Source: Planctomycetota bacterium
Lineage (GTDB): Bacteria > Planctomycetota > Planctomycetia > Pirellulales > PLA5
Length of the DNA: 40,757 bases
Direction of reading: 5' to 3'
Assembly (NCBI GenBank): GCA_003576845.1
Contig: QEVJ01000049.1
Coordinates: 1 to 40,757, forward strand
Shown here: positions 17,898-26,302 of the stretch, one piece after another
How positions within the stretch are numbered: position 1 is the first letter of the stretch
Layout: each line of letters opens with the position of its first letter
Made by a program: the position numbers and the translations under genes
Notes under the pieces: model-generated
The model's database searches: none
What the model was told of the DNA's origin: nothing
The model's input: the letters and a program-made list of their open reading frames with translations, nothing else

Positions 17898-20609
17898 ATG
17901 GCGCTGGAACTCGCGATAACGCCGCAGGGACGCCCGATCGTCCATGAAACGCCGACGGAAGCGGCCGCCGTGCTCGCGCCGGCGGTCGAGAAGCGGATCG
18001 CCGGAGCGTTTGCCGACGACGCGGCTTGCGGGTTGTTGCATCTGGCGACCGCCGAGCTGCAAACGGCGCTGCCGCCGCAACTGGACTTCGCGCGCGCGGT
18101 CGGCCGGGCGTATCTCACGCGGTTCTGCCAGACTCCGGCCCGCGACGATTCCGGCGAACCGGCGCCGGTCCCGGCGGATGCGGCGGTCATCGAGGCGCTG
18201 GTCCGCGACGCGCCGCCGATGATGGGGCTGGAATACCTGAGCGCCGCGACGCTCGCGGCGTGGTGGGAACAACTCGACCGGCTCGTCCGCGACGAGATCA
18301 AGCGTTATCCGGGTGGCGCGGCGGGCTATCTGCGCGAGCGGAATCCGCTGTGGCGGCTCGTCGGACGGGTCACGCTGCACCTGGCGGAAAACAAACGGGA
18401 TCCCGAGCATCCCTTCGCGTTTCTGGCGACGTATGCCACGCGGCTCTCAGCTCAAGGCCGGGTGCAGCACGAGCCATTGGGCCGCGCCCTGCAACAGTAC
18501 GCGGGAGCGAAGAACCGCGAGATGCTACTCGCGTTGCTCGCTCCGTTGCAACGGGCAGCGGAGACCAGTGCGCTGGTCAAGGAGCTCGTTGACTCGGGCG
18601 ACATCTATCATCCGCTGGCGTGGAGGCCGCACGATGCGTACCGCTTTCTCAAAGAAACGCCGACGCTGGAGGAAAGCGGAGTCATCGTGCGCGTGCCTGA
18701 CTGGTGGCACGACAAGCGACCTCCGCGGCCTGCGGTAGCGGTGCGCGTGGGGCGCGGCTCCGGCACGGCGCTCGACGCGGAGTCGTTGTTGTCGTTCTCG
18801 GTCGACGTGGCTCTCGACGGCGAGCCGCTTTCCGAGGACGAGTTGCAGGCGCTGCTCGCCTCGGCCGGCGGGCTCGTGTCGCTGCGCGGGAAATGGGTCG
18901 AAGTCGACCGCGAGAAGATTCGGCAGGCGCTCAAGCACTGGAAGACGGTCGAGCGGGCGGCGCGGGAGGGAGTGTCGTTCTTCGAAGGCATGCGGCTGTT
19001 GTCGGGGGCCACGCTCGATCGCGACGCGGCCGCTTCGATCCCCGACGCCGAGCGCGAATGGACCGGCATCGCAGCCGACGACGCGGTCGTCGAATTACTG
19101 AGCAAGCTGCGCGATCCGGCAAGGCTGGAAGGCGCCGCGATCGGCGGACTGCGGGCCGAGTTGCGGCCGTACCAACGGGTCGGCGTCAATTGGCTGCGAT
19201 TTCTCACGCAACTGGGGTTGGGGGCATGTCTGGCCGACGACATGGGGCTGGGCAAGACGGTTCAAGTGATCGCGCTGTTGCTCAGCCGCAAGGAACACCG
19301 GCGGCAGGACGGCGTGCGCGGCGGATCGGCTCGGGCGAGCCTGCTGGTCGTTCCGGCGTCGCTGATTGCCAACTGGAAGAGCGAGTTGGCCCGATTCGCG
19401 CCGTCGCTAACGTCGTGCGTCGTGCATTCGTCCGAGATGTCGACGGACGAGGTCGAAGCGGGACCCGCGGTCCAGGCGAGCGATGTCGCCATCACCACCT
19501 ATGCGATGCTCGCGCGGCTCGATTGGCTGCGGGCGCGGACGTGGGACCTGGCGATTCTCGACGAAGCGCAGGCGATCAAGAACGCCGGCACGAGGCAGAC
19601 CCGGAACGTAAAGGAATTGAAGTCGGCCGGCCGCATTGCGCTGACGGGAACGCCCGTCGAGAACCGCCTCGACGATCTGTGGTCGATTTTCGATTTTCTC
19701 AACCCCGGCCTGTTGGGTTCCGCCAAAGCCTTCGCGGCCGTGGCGAAGAAGCTCGTATCGGGCGAGGGGCCGCGGTTCGGGCCGCTCAGGTCGCTCGTGC
19801 AACCGTACATCCTGCGGCGGCTCAAAACGGATAAACAGGTGATCTCGGACCTGCCCGACAAGACGGAAGTCACGGCATTCTGCCCGCTTTCGAAAAAGCA
19901 AGCCGCGCTGTACGAGCAAGCGGTGCGCGAGCTGGCGGAGCGGTTGCGAACGGCGAGCGGAATGGAACGGCGGGGGCTGGTGCTGGCACAACTGATGCGG
20001 CTCAAGCAGATCTGCAATCACCCGGCCCAACTACTCGGCGACGGCGATTTTTCCTCGGAGCAGAGCGGCAAGTTTCAGCGGCTCGCGGCGATCGCCGAGG
20101 AACTCGCCGCCCGGCAAGAGCGGGCGCTCATATTCACGCAATTTCGCGAGATGACCGAACCGCTGGCGGAATTTCTGGCGGGCGTGTTCGACCGGCCGGG
20201 GTTGGTGCTGCACGGCGGAACGACGGTCAAGCGGCGAAAGGAGCTTGTCGCGTCGTTCGCGCGCGAGGACGGCCCGCCGTTTTTCGTGCTCTCGCTCAAG
20301 GCCGGCGGAACCGGATTGAACTTGACATCGGCGTCGCACGTAGTGCATTTTGACCGCTGGTGGAACCCGGCCGTCGAGAATCAGGCCACCGACCGGGCGT
20401 TTCGCATCGGCCAGCGGCGAAACGTGCTGGTTCACAAGTTCGTATGCCGCGGAACGGTCGAAGAGCGGATCGACGCCATGATCGAGGAAAAAGCCGGTTT
20501 GTCGCGCGACCTGCTGGAAGGGGGTGCGGAAGCCCGGATCACGGAGATGAGCACCGAAGCTTTGTTGAATTTCGTCGCCCTCGACCTACACAAGGCCGTC
20601 GACGCATGA
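17898..20609 (+). CDS. SNF2-family ATPase (bacterial SWI2/SNF2 with DUF3670-type N-terminal region)
   Basis: 903 residues from ATG 17898. Residues about 290-350 carry the DUF3670-like pattern LDGEPLSEDELQALLAS...LRGKWVEVD that precedes the motor in bacterial SNF2 proteins. Motor: Walker A in LADDMGLGKTVQVIALLL near 440-460, DEAQAIKN (motif II) near 553, LTGTPVENRLDDLWS (motif III), and the C-terminal RecA-like lobe with LSLKAGGTGLNLT, HFDRWWNPAVENQATDRAFRIGQ (motifs V/VI, about 815-838). These are dsDNA translocases that remodel protein-DNA or RNA polymerase complexes. The next gene, 49 bp downstream, encodes a SWIM zinc-finger protein; SNF2-SWIM gene pairs are a known bacterial association. 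An upstream start at 17853 is possible but lacks support. Confidence 0.93.
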   Translation: MALELAITPQGRPIVHETPTEAAAVLAPAVEKRIAGAFADDAACGLLHLATAELQTALPPQLDFARAVGRAYLTRFCQTPARDDSGEPAPVPADAAVIEALVRDAPPMMGLEYLSAATLAAWWEQLDRLVRDEIKRYPGGAAGYLRERNPLWRLVGRVTLHLAENKRDPEHPFAFLATYATRLSAQGRVQHEPLGRALQQYAGAKNREMLLALLAPLQRAAETSALVKELVDSGDIYHPLAWRPHDAYRFLKETPTLEESGVIVRVPDWWHDKRPPRPAVAVRVGRGSGTALDAESLLSFSVDVALDGEPLSEDELQALLASAGGLVSLRGKWVEVDREKIRQALKHWKTVERAAREGVSFFEGMRLLSGATLDRDAAASIPDAEREWTGIAADDAVVELLSKLRDPARLEGAAIGGLRAELRPYQRVGVNWLRFLTQLGLGACLADDMGLGKTVQVIALLLSRKEHRRQDGVRGGSARASLLVVPASLIANWKSELARFAPSLTSCVVHSSEMSTDEVEAGPAVQASDVAITTYAMLARLDWLRARTWDLAILDEAQAIKNAGTRQTRNVKELKSAGRIALTGTPVENRLDDLWSIFDFLNPGLLGSAKAFAAVAKKLVSGEGPRFGPLRSLVQPYILRRLKTDKQVISDLPDKTEVTAFCPLSKKQAALYEQAVRELAERLRTASGMERRGLVLAQLMRLKQICNHPAQLLGDGDFSSEQSGKFQRLAAIAEELAARQERALIFTQFREMTEPLAEFLAGVFDRPGLVLHGGTTVKRRKELVASFAREDGPPFFVLSLKAGGTGLNLTSASHVVHFDRWWNPAVENQATDRAFRIGQRRNVLVHKFVCRGTVEERIDAMIEEKAGLSRDLLEGGAEARITEMSTEALLNFVALDLHKAVDA

Positions 20610-20658
20610 ACGCTCGGTTTACGTTCGCCGCCGCAAATCCAAATCGAAGGGAGTCGCC

Positions 20659-21801
20659 ATGTGGTATCGCTTCAAACCCTATGTCAGCGTCGCGAAGCGC
20701 CGGGCCAACGCCGCCCGCGAAGTATCGAAACTCCAAAAGAACGGCCAAAAGATCGAGCCGGTGGTGATCGAAGGCCGCAAGATCGCCACGACGTTTTGGG
20801 GGCAATCGTGGTGCAAGAATCTCGAAGCGTATAGCGATTTCTCGAACCGCCTGCCGCGTGGCCGGACGTATGTCTGCAACGGCTCGGTGGTCGATCTGCA
20901 AATCGAGCCGGGGAAGATCACGGCGCTCGTCAGCGGCTCGTCGCTGTACCGGATTGCCATCGACATCGACAAGTTGCCGACGGCGGCGTGGACGACAATT
21001 CGCCGGGAGTGCGCGGGGCAGATCGGGTCGATCGTCGAATTGCTTCAAGGCCGGCTCTCGAAGCACGTCATGGAAATCGTGACGCAACCGAACGACGGGC
21101 TCTTTCCCAAGCCGAAAGAGATTCGCATGAAGTGCTCGTGTCCCGACTGGGCCGGGCTGTGCAAGCATCTCGCCGCGGTGCTCTACGGCGTTGGCGCGCG
21201 GCTCGACCGCCGGCCGGAACTGCTGTTCCACCTGCGGCAGGTGGACCACATCGAGTTGATCGAACAGGCAGTCGAGGCCGACAGCGGTCGGACGTCGGCG
21301 AAAGCGAACAAGAAGACGATTGCCGCGGGAGACTTGGCCGACGTCTTCGGGATCGACATCGACTCGGACGGCAAGGACGGTACGTCGGGCGTTGCCGCGG
21401 CTTCGAAAAAGCCCCGCGGCTCGTCCAAGGCGGGGAAATCGGCGAAGGCGGCGAAGGCGGCCAGTGCGTTGCCAGCCAGCGGCGCGGACGTCGACATTGG
21501 TCCCGAGTCCGCGCCAAAAACGCGAACGCCGCGGCGAAGCCCGCGGCGGGATTCAGAGCAACCCGCGGCGGGCGAATTGTCGTCGGAAACCGCCCTATCG
21601 ACCGCCCCCCCGCGGAAGAAGCGTGCGGCGCGTGCCGTGGCCTCCGGGGAAGGCACGGCGGTTCGACCGGCCGGTAAGCGTTTGACTGAGCGTGCTGCCG
21701 CAAGCGCAGTTACCGCGGCTCGGCGAGGCAAAATGCAAGCCACCGCTCGGGGGCCGCAGCCCGCAGGTAAGACAAAGCGCGATTCTCGGCGTCCCAAGTA
21801 G
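20659..21801 (+). CDS. SWIM zinc-finger protein with a long basic Ala/Lys/Ser-rich tail
   Basis: 380 residues. The SWIM motif CxC-x6-CxH is complete (C159, C161, C168, H170 in MKCSCPDWAGLCKHLAAVLYG), a zinc-binding fold associated with nucleic-acid or protein contacts. The N-terminal part (WGQSWCKNLEAYSDFSNRLPRGR, then a beta-rich region) is the usual companion of this motif in bacterial SWIM proteins found beside SNF2 ATPases. From about residue 245 the protein becomes low-complexity and basic (KKPRGSSKAGKSAKAAKAA, PRRSPRRD, PPRKKRAARA), resembling histone-H1-like tails, presumably a disordered DNA-binding extension. It starts 49 bp after the SNF2 gene with GAAGGGAG 8-15 nt before the ATG, so the two are very likely one operon. 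Role inferred: accessory subunit of the SNF2 motor. Confidence 0.88.
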   Translation: MWYRFKPYVSVAKRRANAAREVSKLQKNGQKIEPVVIEGRKIATTFWGQSWCKNLEAYSDFSNRLPRGRTYVCNGSVVDLQIEPGKITALVSGSSLYRIAIDIDKLPTAAWTTIRRECAGQIGSIVELLQGRLSKHVMEIVTQPNDGLFPKPKEIRMKCSCPDWAGLCKHLAAVLYGVGARLDRRPELLFHLRQVDHIELIEQAVEADSGRTSAKANKKTIAAGDLADVFGIDIDSDGKDGTSGVAAASKKPRGSSKAGKSAKAAKAASALPASGADVDIGPESAPKTRTPRRSPRRDSEQPAAGELSSETALSTAPPRKKRAARAVASGEGTAVRPAGKRLTERAAASAVTAARRGKMQATARGPQPAGKTKRDSRRPK

Positions 21802-21918
21802 GCCGTAAACGGCGTGCAGATAACCATTTGCAGACGTTTCGGCCGCAGCATCGTCGCGGCTTGGCGGCGCTACCGGGCCGTTCGCGGTCCGGGCTGGGCA
21901 AAATGCGGCGGACCACGG

Positions 21919-21946
21919 TTGCAAACCGCGGCAGGATTGCTAAACT
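21919..21946 (+). promoter_or_regulatory. Candidate sigma70-type promoter for rpsO-pnp
   Basis: TTGCAA (21919-21924), 16-nt spacer, TAAACT (21941-21946), in the 287-bp non-coding stretch before rpsO. It would give a leader of about 135 nt, long enough for a folded control region; rpsO leaders often bind S15 for autoregulation. The match is moderate and no experimental support is visible. Confidence 0.35.
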
Positions 21947-22088
21947 GACGGCTTGTGTATTGTTTTAGGTACTTGTGTCGTAACAGTTTGTGTAGGAGTT
22001 CCCAGAGTCTGGAGATTGGGTCGGCGCGGCGCGGGAAAGTGCCCTGCCGGCGATCCGGTCTACCGTCGTGAGGAAGTGCGGCTAGCAG

Positions 22089-22358
22089 ATGTCCATAACC
22101 AAAGAGCGGAAACAGGAAGTCATCAAGACCTTTCAGCGGCGCGAGGCGGACCGGGGCTCGCCGGAAGTCCAGATCGCGGTCTTGACCAGCAAGATCAACT
22201 CGCTGACCGAACACCTGCGCACGCATCGGAAGGATTATGCCAGCCGACGCGGGATGTTGATGATGGTCAGCCGGCGCCGTCGCCTGCTGGATTATCTCAA
22301 GCGGATCAATCCAGAGCAGTACCTCGAAATGCTCCGTCGTCTCGAGCTGCGCAAGTAG
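22089..22358 (+). CDS. rpsO: 30S ribosomal protein S15
   Basis: 89 residues, exactly the family size, starting at ATG 22089. Typical signatures: MSITKERKQEVI, GSPEVQIAVLTSKINSLTEHLRTHRKDY and SRRGMLMMVSRRRRLLDYLKR. S15 binds 16S rRNA in the central domain and helps form bridge B4. Gene order rpsO-pnp, conserved across many bacteria, confirms the call. The 282 bp to pnp hold no other gene. The nearest purine-rich stretch (GAGGAAG) sits about 13-19 nt before the ATG, farther than usual, so leader folding may bring it close. Confidence 0.97.
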   Translation: MSITKERKQEVIKTFQRREADRGSPEVQIAVLTSKINSLTEHLRTHRKDYASRRGMLMMVSRRRRLLDYLKRINPEQYLEMLRRLELRK

Positions 22359-22640
22359 GAGCGCCGTCGCGCGAGCGCTGGCGCCCGGGAAATCGGGCGA
22401 CATCCTCCGCATCCTCCGAACCCGAGTGGTTCCCATCACGGCCTCGGCCGGTCGGTCGCCGGATTGCGCGGCGCGTCTCGCGATCCGAGACGCCTTCTTT
22501 CCCCGGCGAGGGTGGTCTGCGCACGCGGTTCACCCGTCGGACGCTCGACGGCGGCGGCGGGTCGCGCCCGGTTTGCAGTCGTGGCCCGTTCGCGAAGTCC
22601 AGACTCGAAGAACACTCAGCCAACGTGAGAGGAAAATCCA

Positions 22641-24917
22641 TTGAAAGTACGTGTTGAAAAACAGATCGGCGGGCAGTTGTATGCCATCGAAACTGGGGTG
22701 CTCGCCAAACAGGCCGCTGGGGCGTGCCTGATCCAGTACGGTCAAACGGTGGTCCTCGTTGCCGCCGCATCCGGTCCGCCGCGGCCGGGCATCGACTTTT
22801 TCCCGCTGATGTGCGATTACCGCGAGCGGACCGCCGCCGCCGGCAAGTTTCCGGGCGGGTTCATCAAGCGCGAAGGCCGCCCGACGATGAAGGAAACGCT
22901 CACGTCGCGGCTCATGGACCGGCCCATCCGGCCGCTGTTTCCCGATTGGTTCAAGGACGAGATTCAGATTCAAGCCTTCGTCATGGCGAGCGACAAGCAG
23001 CACGATGGCGACGTGCTGGCGATGACCGGGGCGGGCTGCACGCTGGGCTTGGGCGGGTTGCCGTTCCGCGGCCCGATCGGTTCGGTGCGGCTGGGACGGG
23101 TGAACGGCGAGTTCGTCGTGTTTCCGTCGCAGGATCAGCTCGAAGAGAGCGACCTCGACTTGATCGTGTCCGGCAGCCGCGAATCGGTGCTGATGATCGA
23201 GGGCTTTGCCCGCGAAATGCCCGAGGCCGACATGGTCGCGGCGGTCGACACAGCGCACGCGTACATTCGCGAGTTGTGCGACTTGCAGGACGAGTTGTTC
23301 CAGAAAGTCGGCGTGGCGGCGAAGGAATATGTTATTCCGCCGTCCGACGGTTTGGCCGAGCGGTTGACGTCGGCGTACTACGACGAGTTCAAGTCCGCCA
23401 AGATGACGCCGGGGAAACAGGATCGCGCGGCCGCCGTGGCCGCACTGAAGGAGCGGGCGCTCGCCGAGACCATTCCCGATCCCAAGGCGGAAGGGGCCAT
23501 TGCAGCCACGGCGTTCGGCACGGCCTGGCACGACTTGGAGCAGAAGGTGGTTCGCGATTTGATCCTCAGCGGCACGCGGCCGGACGGCCGCGGCACGAGG
23601 GATTTGCGCGACATCGCGTGCGACGTCGACGTGTTGCCGTGCGTTCACGGCTCGGCCATGTTTCAACGCGGCGAAACCCAGGCGCTCATTACCGTTACGC
23701 TCGGCACCGTGCGCGACGAGCAGCGGGTCGACGGACTGATGGACGAATACTCCAAGAAGTTCATGCTCGACTATAACTTCCCGTCGTTTTCGGTCGGCGA
23801 AGTGCGGCCGATCCGCGGACCGGGGCGGCGCGAGATCGGCCACGGCGCGCTGGCCGAACGGAGTGTCAAATCCGTGCTGCCTTCGCCCGAAGATTTTCCG
23901 TACACCGTGCGGATCATCTCGGACATTCTCGAATCGAACGGTTCGAGCTCGATGGCCAGCGTGTGCGGCGCGACGCTCGGCTTGATGGCGGCCGGCGTGC
24001 CGATCTCGAACCCGGTGGCGGGAATTTCGATCGGCCTGGTCAAAGAGTCGAACGACAAGTGGACCTTGCTCACCGACATCATCGGCGACGAGGATCACTT
24101 CGGCGATATGGACTTCAAGGTGGCCGGCACGCAGAACGGCGTGACGGGAATCCAGCTCGACCTGAAGATCGACGGGATTTCGCGGGACATCATCGTGGCG
24201 ACGCTGCAACAGGCCCGCGAGGCTCGGATCAACATCCTCCGCAAGATGCTGACGCGGATCTCGCGGCCGAAGGACGACATTGCCGCGACGGCCCCGCGGT
24301 TGTTGCGGACGAAGATCGATCCCGAAAAGATCGGCATGCTCATCGGTCCGGGCGGAAAGAACATCCGGGCGATCCAGGAAGAGACGGGCACGGTCATCGA
24401 GGTCGAAGACGACGGAACCGTCACGATCGCCAGTACGAACGCCGAGGGCGCCCGCGAGGCGCTCAATCGCGTCGAGTTGGTCACGGCTTCGGTCCAGATC
24501 GGCCGGATTTACGACGGCCGCGTGACGAGCGTCAAGGATTTCGGCGTGTTCGTCGAGATTCTGCCCGGCAAGGACGGCTTGTGCCATATCAGCGAGCTGT
24601 CGGACGAGTACGTGCAGCGGGTGATCGACGTGTGCCGCGTCGGCGATCGAATGAAGGTCAAGGTCATCGCGATCGACGAGCAGGACCGCGTGAAGCTCAG
24701 CCGCCGTCTGGCGATGGAAGAGCTGGGCGAGGAAGTGAAGATGCAACCGCACGCGGCCGGACCGGTCGAAGACTACGACGGCGGCGGACGATCGAACGGC
24801 GACCGCGATCGCGGCGACCGAGGAGACCGTCGCGGCGGACGCGGCGGCGACCGCGGACGCGAACGAGCCGGCGGCCGGGGACGCGGCGGCGATCGGGGTG
24901 ATCGTTACGATCGCTAG
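22641..24917 (+). CDS. pnp: Polynucleotide phosphorylase with an Arg/Gly/Asp-rich C-terminal tail
   Basis: 758 residues. Phosphorolytic 3'-5' exoribonuclease of RNA decay. The start is TTG at 22641, with GAGAGG 8 nt upstream; the N-terminus (KVRVEKQIGG) aligns with the family start, so the unusual start codon looks genuine. Domains in order: two RNase PH-like cores (FPGGFIKREGRPT, SRLMDRPIRPLFP; then RPDGRGTRDLRDI, FQRGETQAL, RREIGHGALAERS) separated by a helical linker; KH domain with GPGGKNIRAIQEETG near 568-582; S1 domain about 617-690 (GVFVEILPGKDGLCHISELS). From about 712 the tail is RG/RD-rich (RGDRGDRRGGRGGDRGR), like RGG boxes in other RNA-binding proteins. Downstream of rpsO; ended by a strong terminator. 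Confidence 0.97.
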   Translation: MKVRVEKQIGGQLYAIETGVLAKQAAGACLIQYGQTVVLVAAASGPPRPGIDFFPLMCDYRERTAAAGKFPGGFIKREGRPTMKETLTSRLMDRPIRPLFPDWFKDEIQIQAFVMASDKQHDGDVLAMTGAGCTLGLGGLPFRGPIGSVRLGRVNGEFVVFPSQDQLEESDLDLIVSGSRESVLMIEGFAREMPEADMVAAVDTAHAYIRELCDLQDELFQKVGVAAKEYVIPPSDGLAERLTSAYYDEFKSAKMTPGKQDRAAAVAALKERALAETIPDPKAEGAIAATAFGTAWHDLEQKVVRDLILSGTRPDGRGTRDLRDIACDVDVLPCVHGSAMFQRGETQALITVTLGTVRDEQRVDGLMDEYSKKFMLDYNFPSFSVGEVRPIRGPGRREIGHGALAERSVKSVLPSPEDFPYTVRIISDILESNGSSSMASVCGATLGLMAAGVPISNPVAGISIGLVKESNDKWTLLTDIIGDEDHFGDMDFKVAGTQNGVTGIQLDLKIDGISRDIIVATLQQAREARINILRKMLTRISRPKDDIAATAPRLLRTKIDPEKIGMLIGPGGKNIRAIQEETGTVIEVEDDGTVTIASTNAEGAREALNRVELVTASVQIGRIYDGRVTSVKDFGVFVEILPGKDGLCHISELSDEYVQRVIDVCRVGDRMKVKVIAIDEQDRVKLSRRLAMEELGEEVKMQPHAAGPVEDYDGGGRSNGDRDRGDRGDRRGGRGGDRGRERAGGRGRGGDRGDRYDR

Positions 24918-24951
24918 GCATTCGCTTCCACGAGAGCGTGTTATTCAATTG

Positions 24952-24990
24952 CGGGCCGCGTCGACATCGATCGACGCGGCCCGTATTTTT
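24952..24990 (+). terminator. Intrinsic terminator after pnp
   Basis: Perfect 13-bp stem: CGGGCCGCGTCGA (24952-24964) and TCGACGCGGCCCG (24971-24983), 6-nt loop CATCGA, followed by TATTTTT. It begins 34 bp after the pnp stop. This is the clearest rho-independent terminator in the window. Confidence 0.92.
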
Positions 24991-25062
24991 CGTTCGGAGG
25001 TGGCAAGTATCCGCCACCCGCAACCGGTTTCCCGGCACCGGATGCCAGCCCTCGATACGAAA

Positions 25063-25147
25063 CTATCCACCGATTGCACAGATTTTCACAGAACAGCCGT
25101 CGGCCGCGATCGAGTGGGCAGCGGACAGTCGACAGAATGGGCAGTCC
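25063..25147. repeat. Fragments of dispersed repeats in the non-coding patch after pnp
   Basis: The 470 bp from 24991 to 25460 hold no convincing gene. Two repeat pieces are recognisable. About 25063-25098 reads, on the minus strand, CTGTGAAAATCTGTGCAATC followed by GGTGGATAG, a dispersed element type whose chance translation gives ENLCNRWI-like peptides. At 25112-25147 a short array of GTGGGCAGCGGACAG units matches the repeat between and inside the mutase and M16 genes. The rest shows nothing I can name. Confidence 0.5.
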
Positions 25148-25362
25148 GCCGGGTGCCACGGCTGCCTTGTCCAGCAGTGCGGAAGCGGCGAACGACCAAC
25201 CATGGGGCACGCCGCTTCGGCTGGCTCCGTCGTCGAAATCGCGTTAGGACGTATAAGAGAATGGACGCGCCAACGGCAGTTCACACTGCTGGACAAGCCA
25301 GCAGCGGCACCGGCGCTCAACGTATGCGCGCAATCAGAAATGCAAATTCAGCCATGCCACTG

Positions 25363-26117
25363 CTTTATTTGACCTTATTTGACCCGAAAAACGCTCCCGG
25401 AATTCACAGTTTGCTGCCGCACCACTCGCGGGGTATAAGAAGTTCTACGCGGGGGCACTTGTGGCCAAGGCAAAGCAGGTAGAACCGCTCCGAGCGAGAC
25501 TCAATTCACTCGAAAGCCGCCCCAGAGCGGCACCGGATGAGAAACCGAAAGCGCCAATAGAGGCCGATATCAAACGCACAAACACTGCAATCGAAAACAC
25601 GCTAAACGAGGACTTGCTCGCGATTCCTGAATTCGACTTGCGTAAGCCCACCCCCAGCAGCGTCGGCAAACCGTGGGCGCAATTTGGAATTAGCGAGAGT
25701 TCGTCACCCGGAGAACACGAAAAGGAAATCGCACACGTCACTTGGACGTGCATTGGGCACCCACGAAAACACGATGGCACGCGCTGGCTAGCTGCCGTCC
25801 CTAAAGTCGAAATCGCGGTAGTGATCCACCAACTTCCGAAAGGGCATGAAGTCAAACACGAACATCGCTGCTACGAGGTTCTAAAGATCAAAACGATTGT
25901 CGATAACCGAGAAAAAAAGCCAATGCTCGAAGTAAAGGAAATCGACGCAAACGAATTATGGGGCGACATTCTCGCGATGAAGAAACGTCAACTCATGCCA
26001 AAACCAAAGCCGATTCCCATGAAGAAGCCGAACGGCAAAGATTCCGGGTAGCGCCCCGGAACAATGCCTCCCGCGACCTTATCGTCGAAGAACATTGGGC
26101 GAAATAAGGCGAAATAA
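25363..26117. repeat. Inverted pair of 10-bp tandem dimers flanking an orphan gene
   Basis: TTATTTGACC occurs twice in perfect tandem at 25365-25384. GGCGAAATAA occurs twice in perfect tandem at 26098-26117; its complement is TTATTTCGCC, 8 of 10 identical to the left unit. The two dimers thus form an imperfect inverted pair about 710 bp apart, with the orphan gene at 25461-26051 between them. No transposase is present. Boundaries of a mobile unit are only a possibility. Confidence 0.5.
25461..26051 (+). CDS. Hypothetical protein, possible transferred gene
   Basis: 196 residues from GTG 25461, with GGGGG 6-10 nt upstream. No family is recognised. The N-terminal 60 residues are charged and probably coiled or disordered (EPLRARLNSLESRPRAAPDE, then IEADIKRTNTAIENT). 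The middle looks folded (IAHVTWTCIGHP, RWLAAVPKVEIAVVIHQLP, RCYEVLKIKTIVDN) and the C-terminus is Lys/Pro/Met-rich (LMPKPKPIPMKKPNGK). Base composition is visibly less GC-rich and codon use differs from every neighbour (many AAA, AAT, ATT), suggesting horizontal origin. It is isolated in a repeat-rich patch between the pnp terminator and a REP-like element. The coherent composition and length make a real gene more likely than a chance frame, but the function is unknown. Confidence 0.6.
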   Translation: MAKAKQVEPLRARLNSLESRPRAAPDEKPKAPIEADIKRTNTAIENTLNEDLLAIPEFDLRKPTPSSVGKPWAQFGISESSSPGEHEKEIAHVTWTCIGHPRKHDGTRWLAAVPKVEIAVVIHQLPKGHEVKHEHRCYEVLKIKTIVDNREKKPMLEVKEIDANELWGDILAMKKRQLMPKPKPIPMKKPNGKDSG

Positions 26118-26172
26118 AGAAGCGCTGGCCTGATCCCTTTCATAAACTCAAAGCATTCTGGGGACATACCAG

Positions 26173-26239
26173 GGGACAGACCCTTTGGAAAATGCGTTTT
26201 TAGCCGCAGTTTGCGGCATGCCTGAGAGGGTCAGTCTCC
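26173..26239. repeat. REP-like nested hairpin element
   Basis: GGGGACAGACCCT (26173-26185) pairs imperfectly with AGGGTCAGTCTCC (26227-26239), 11 of 13 positions. Nested inside is a perfect hairpin, GCCGCA-GTT-TGCGGC (26204-26218). GGGGACAGACCC-type ends are typical of palindromic elements moved by REP-associated tyrosine transposases, but none is encoded here. The element fills the 250-bp gap between the orphan gene and the opposite-strand CRTAC1-type gene. Confidence 0.6.
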
Positions 26240-26302
26240 TTTTTCAACAAGCTGTTAGCGACCCAATCGGCGAAGGAACTCGCCTCCTACAGTTTTGGGA
26301 CT

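Noticed and set aside
22530-24752. Minus-strand open frame of about 740 codons opposite pnp
   Set aside because: Exact antisense of a universally conserved gene, composed of Arg/His/Ala-rich sequence typical of shadow frames in GC-rich DNA.
25063-25098. DnaA-box-like CTATCCACC and TTTTCACAG, suggesting a replication origin
   Set aside because: No exact TTATCCACA box, no cluster and no AT-rich unwinding region; the piece fits a dispersed repeat better.
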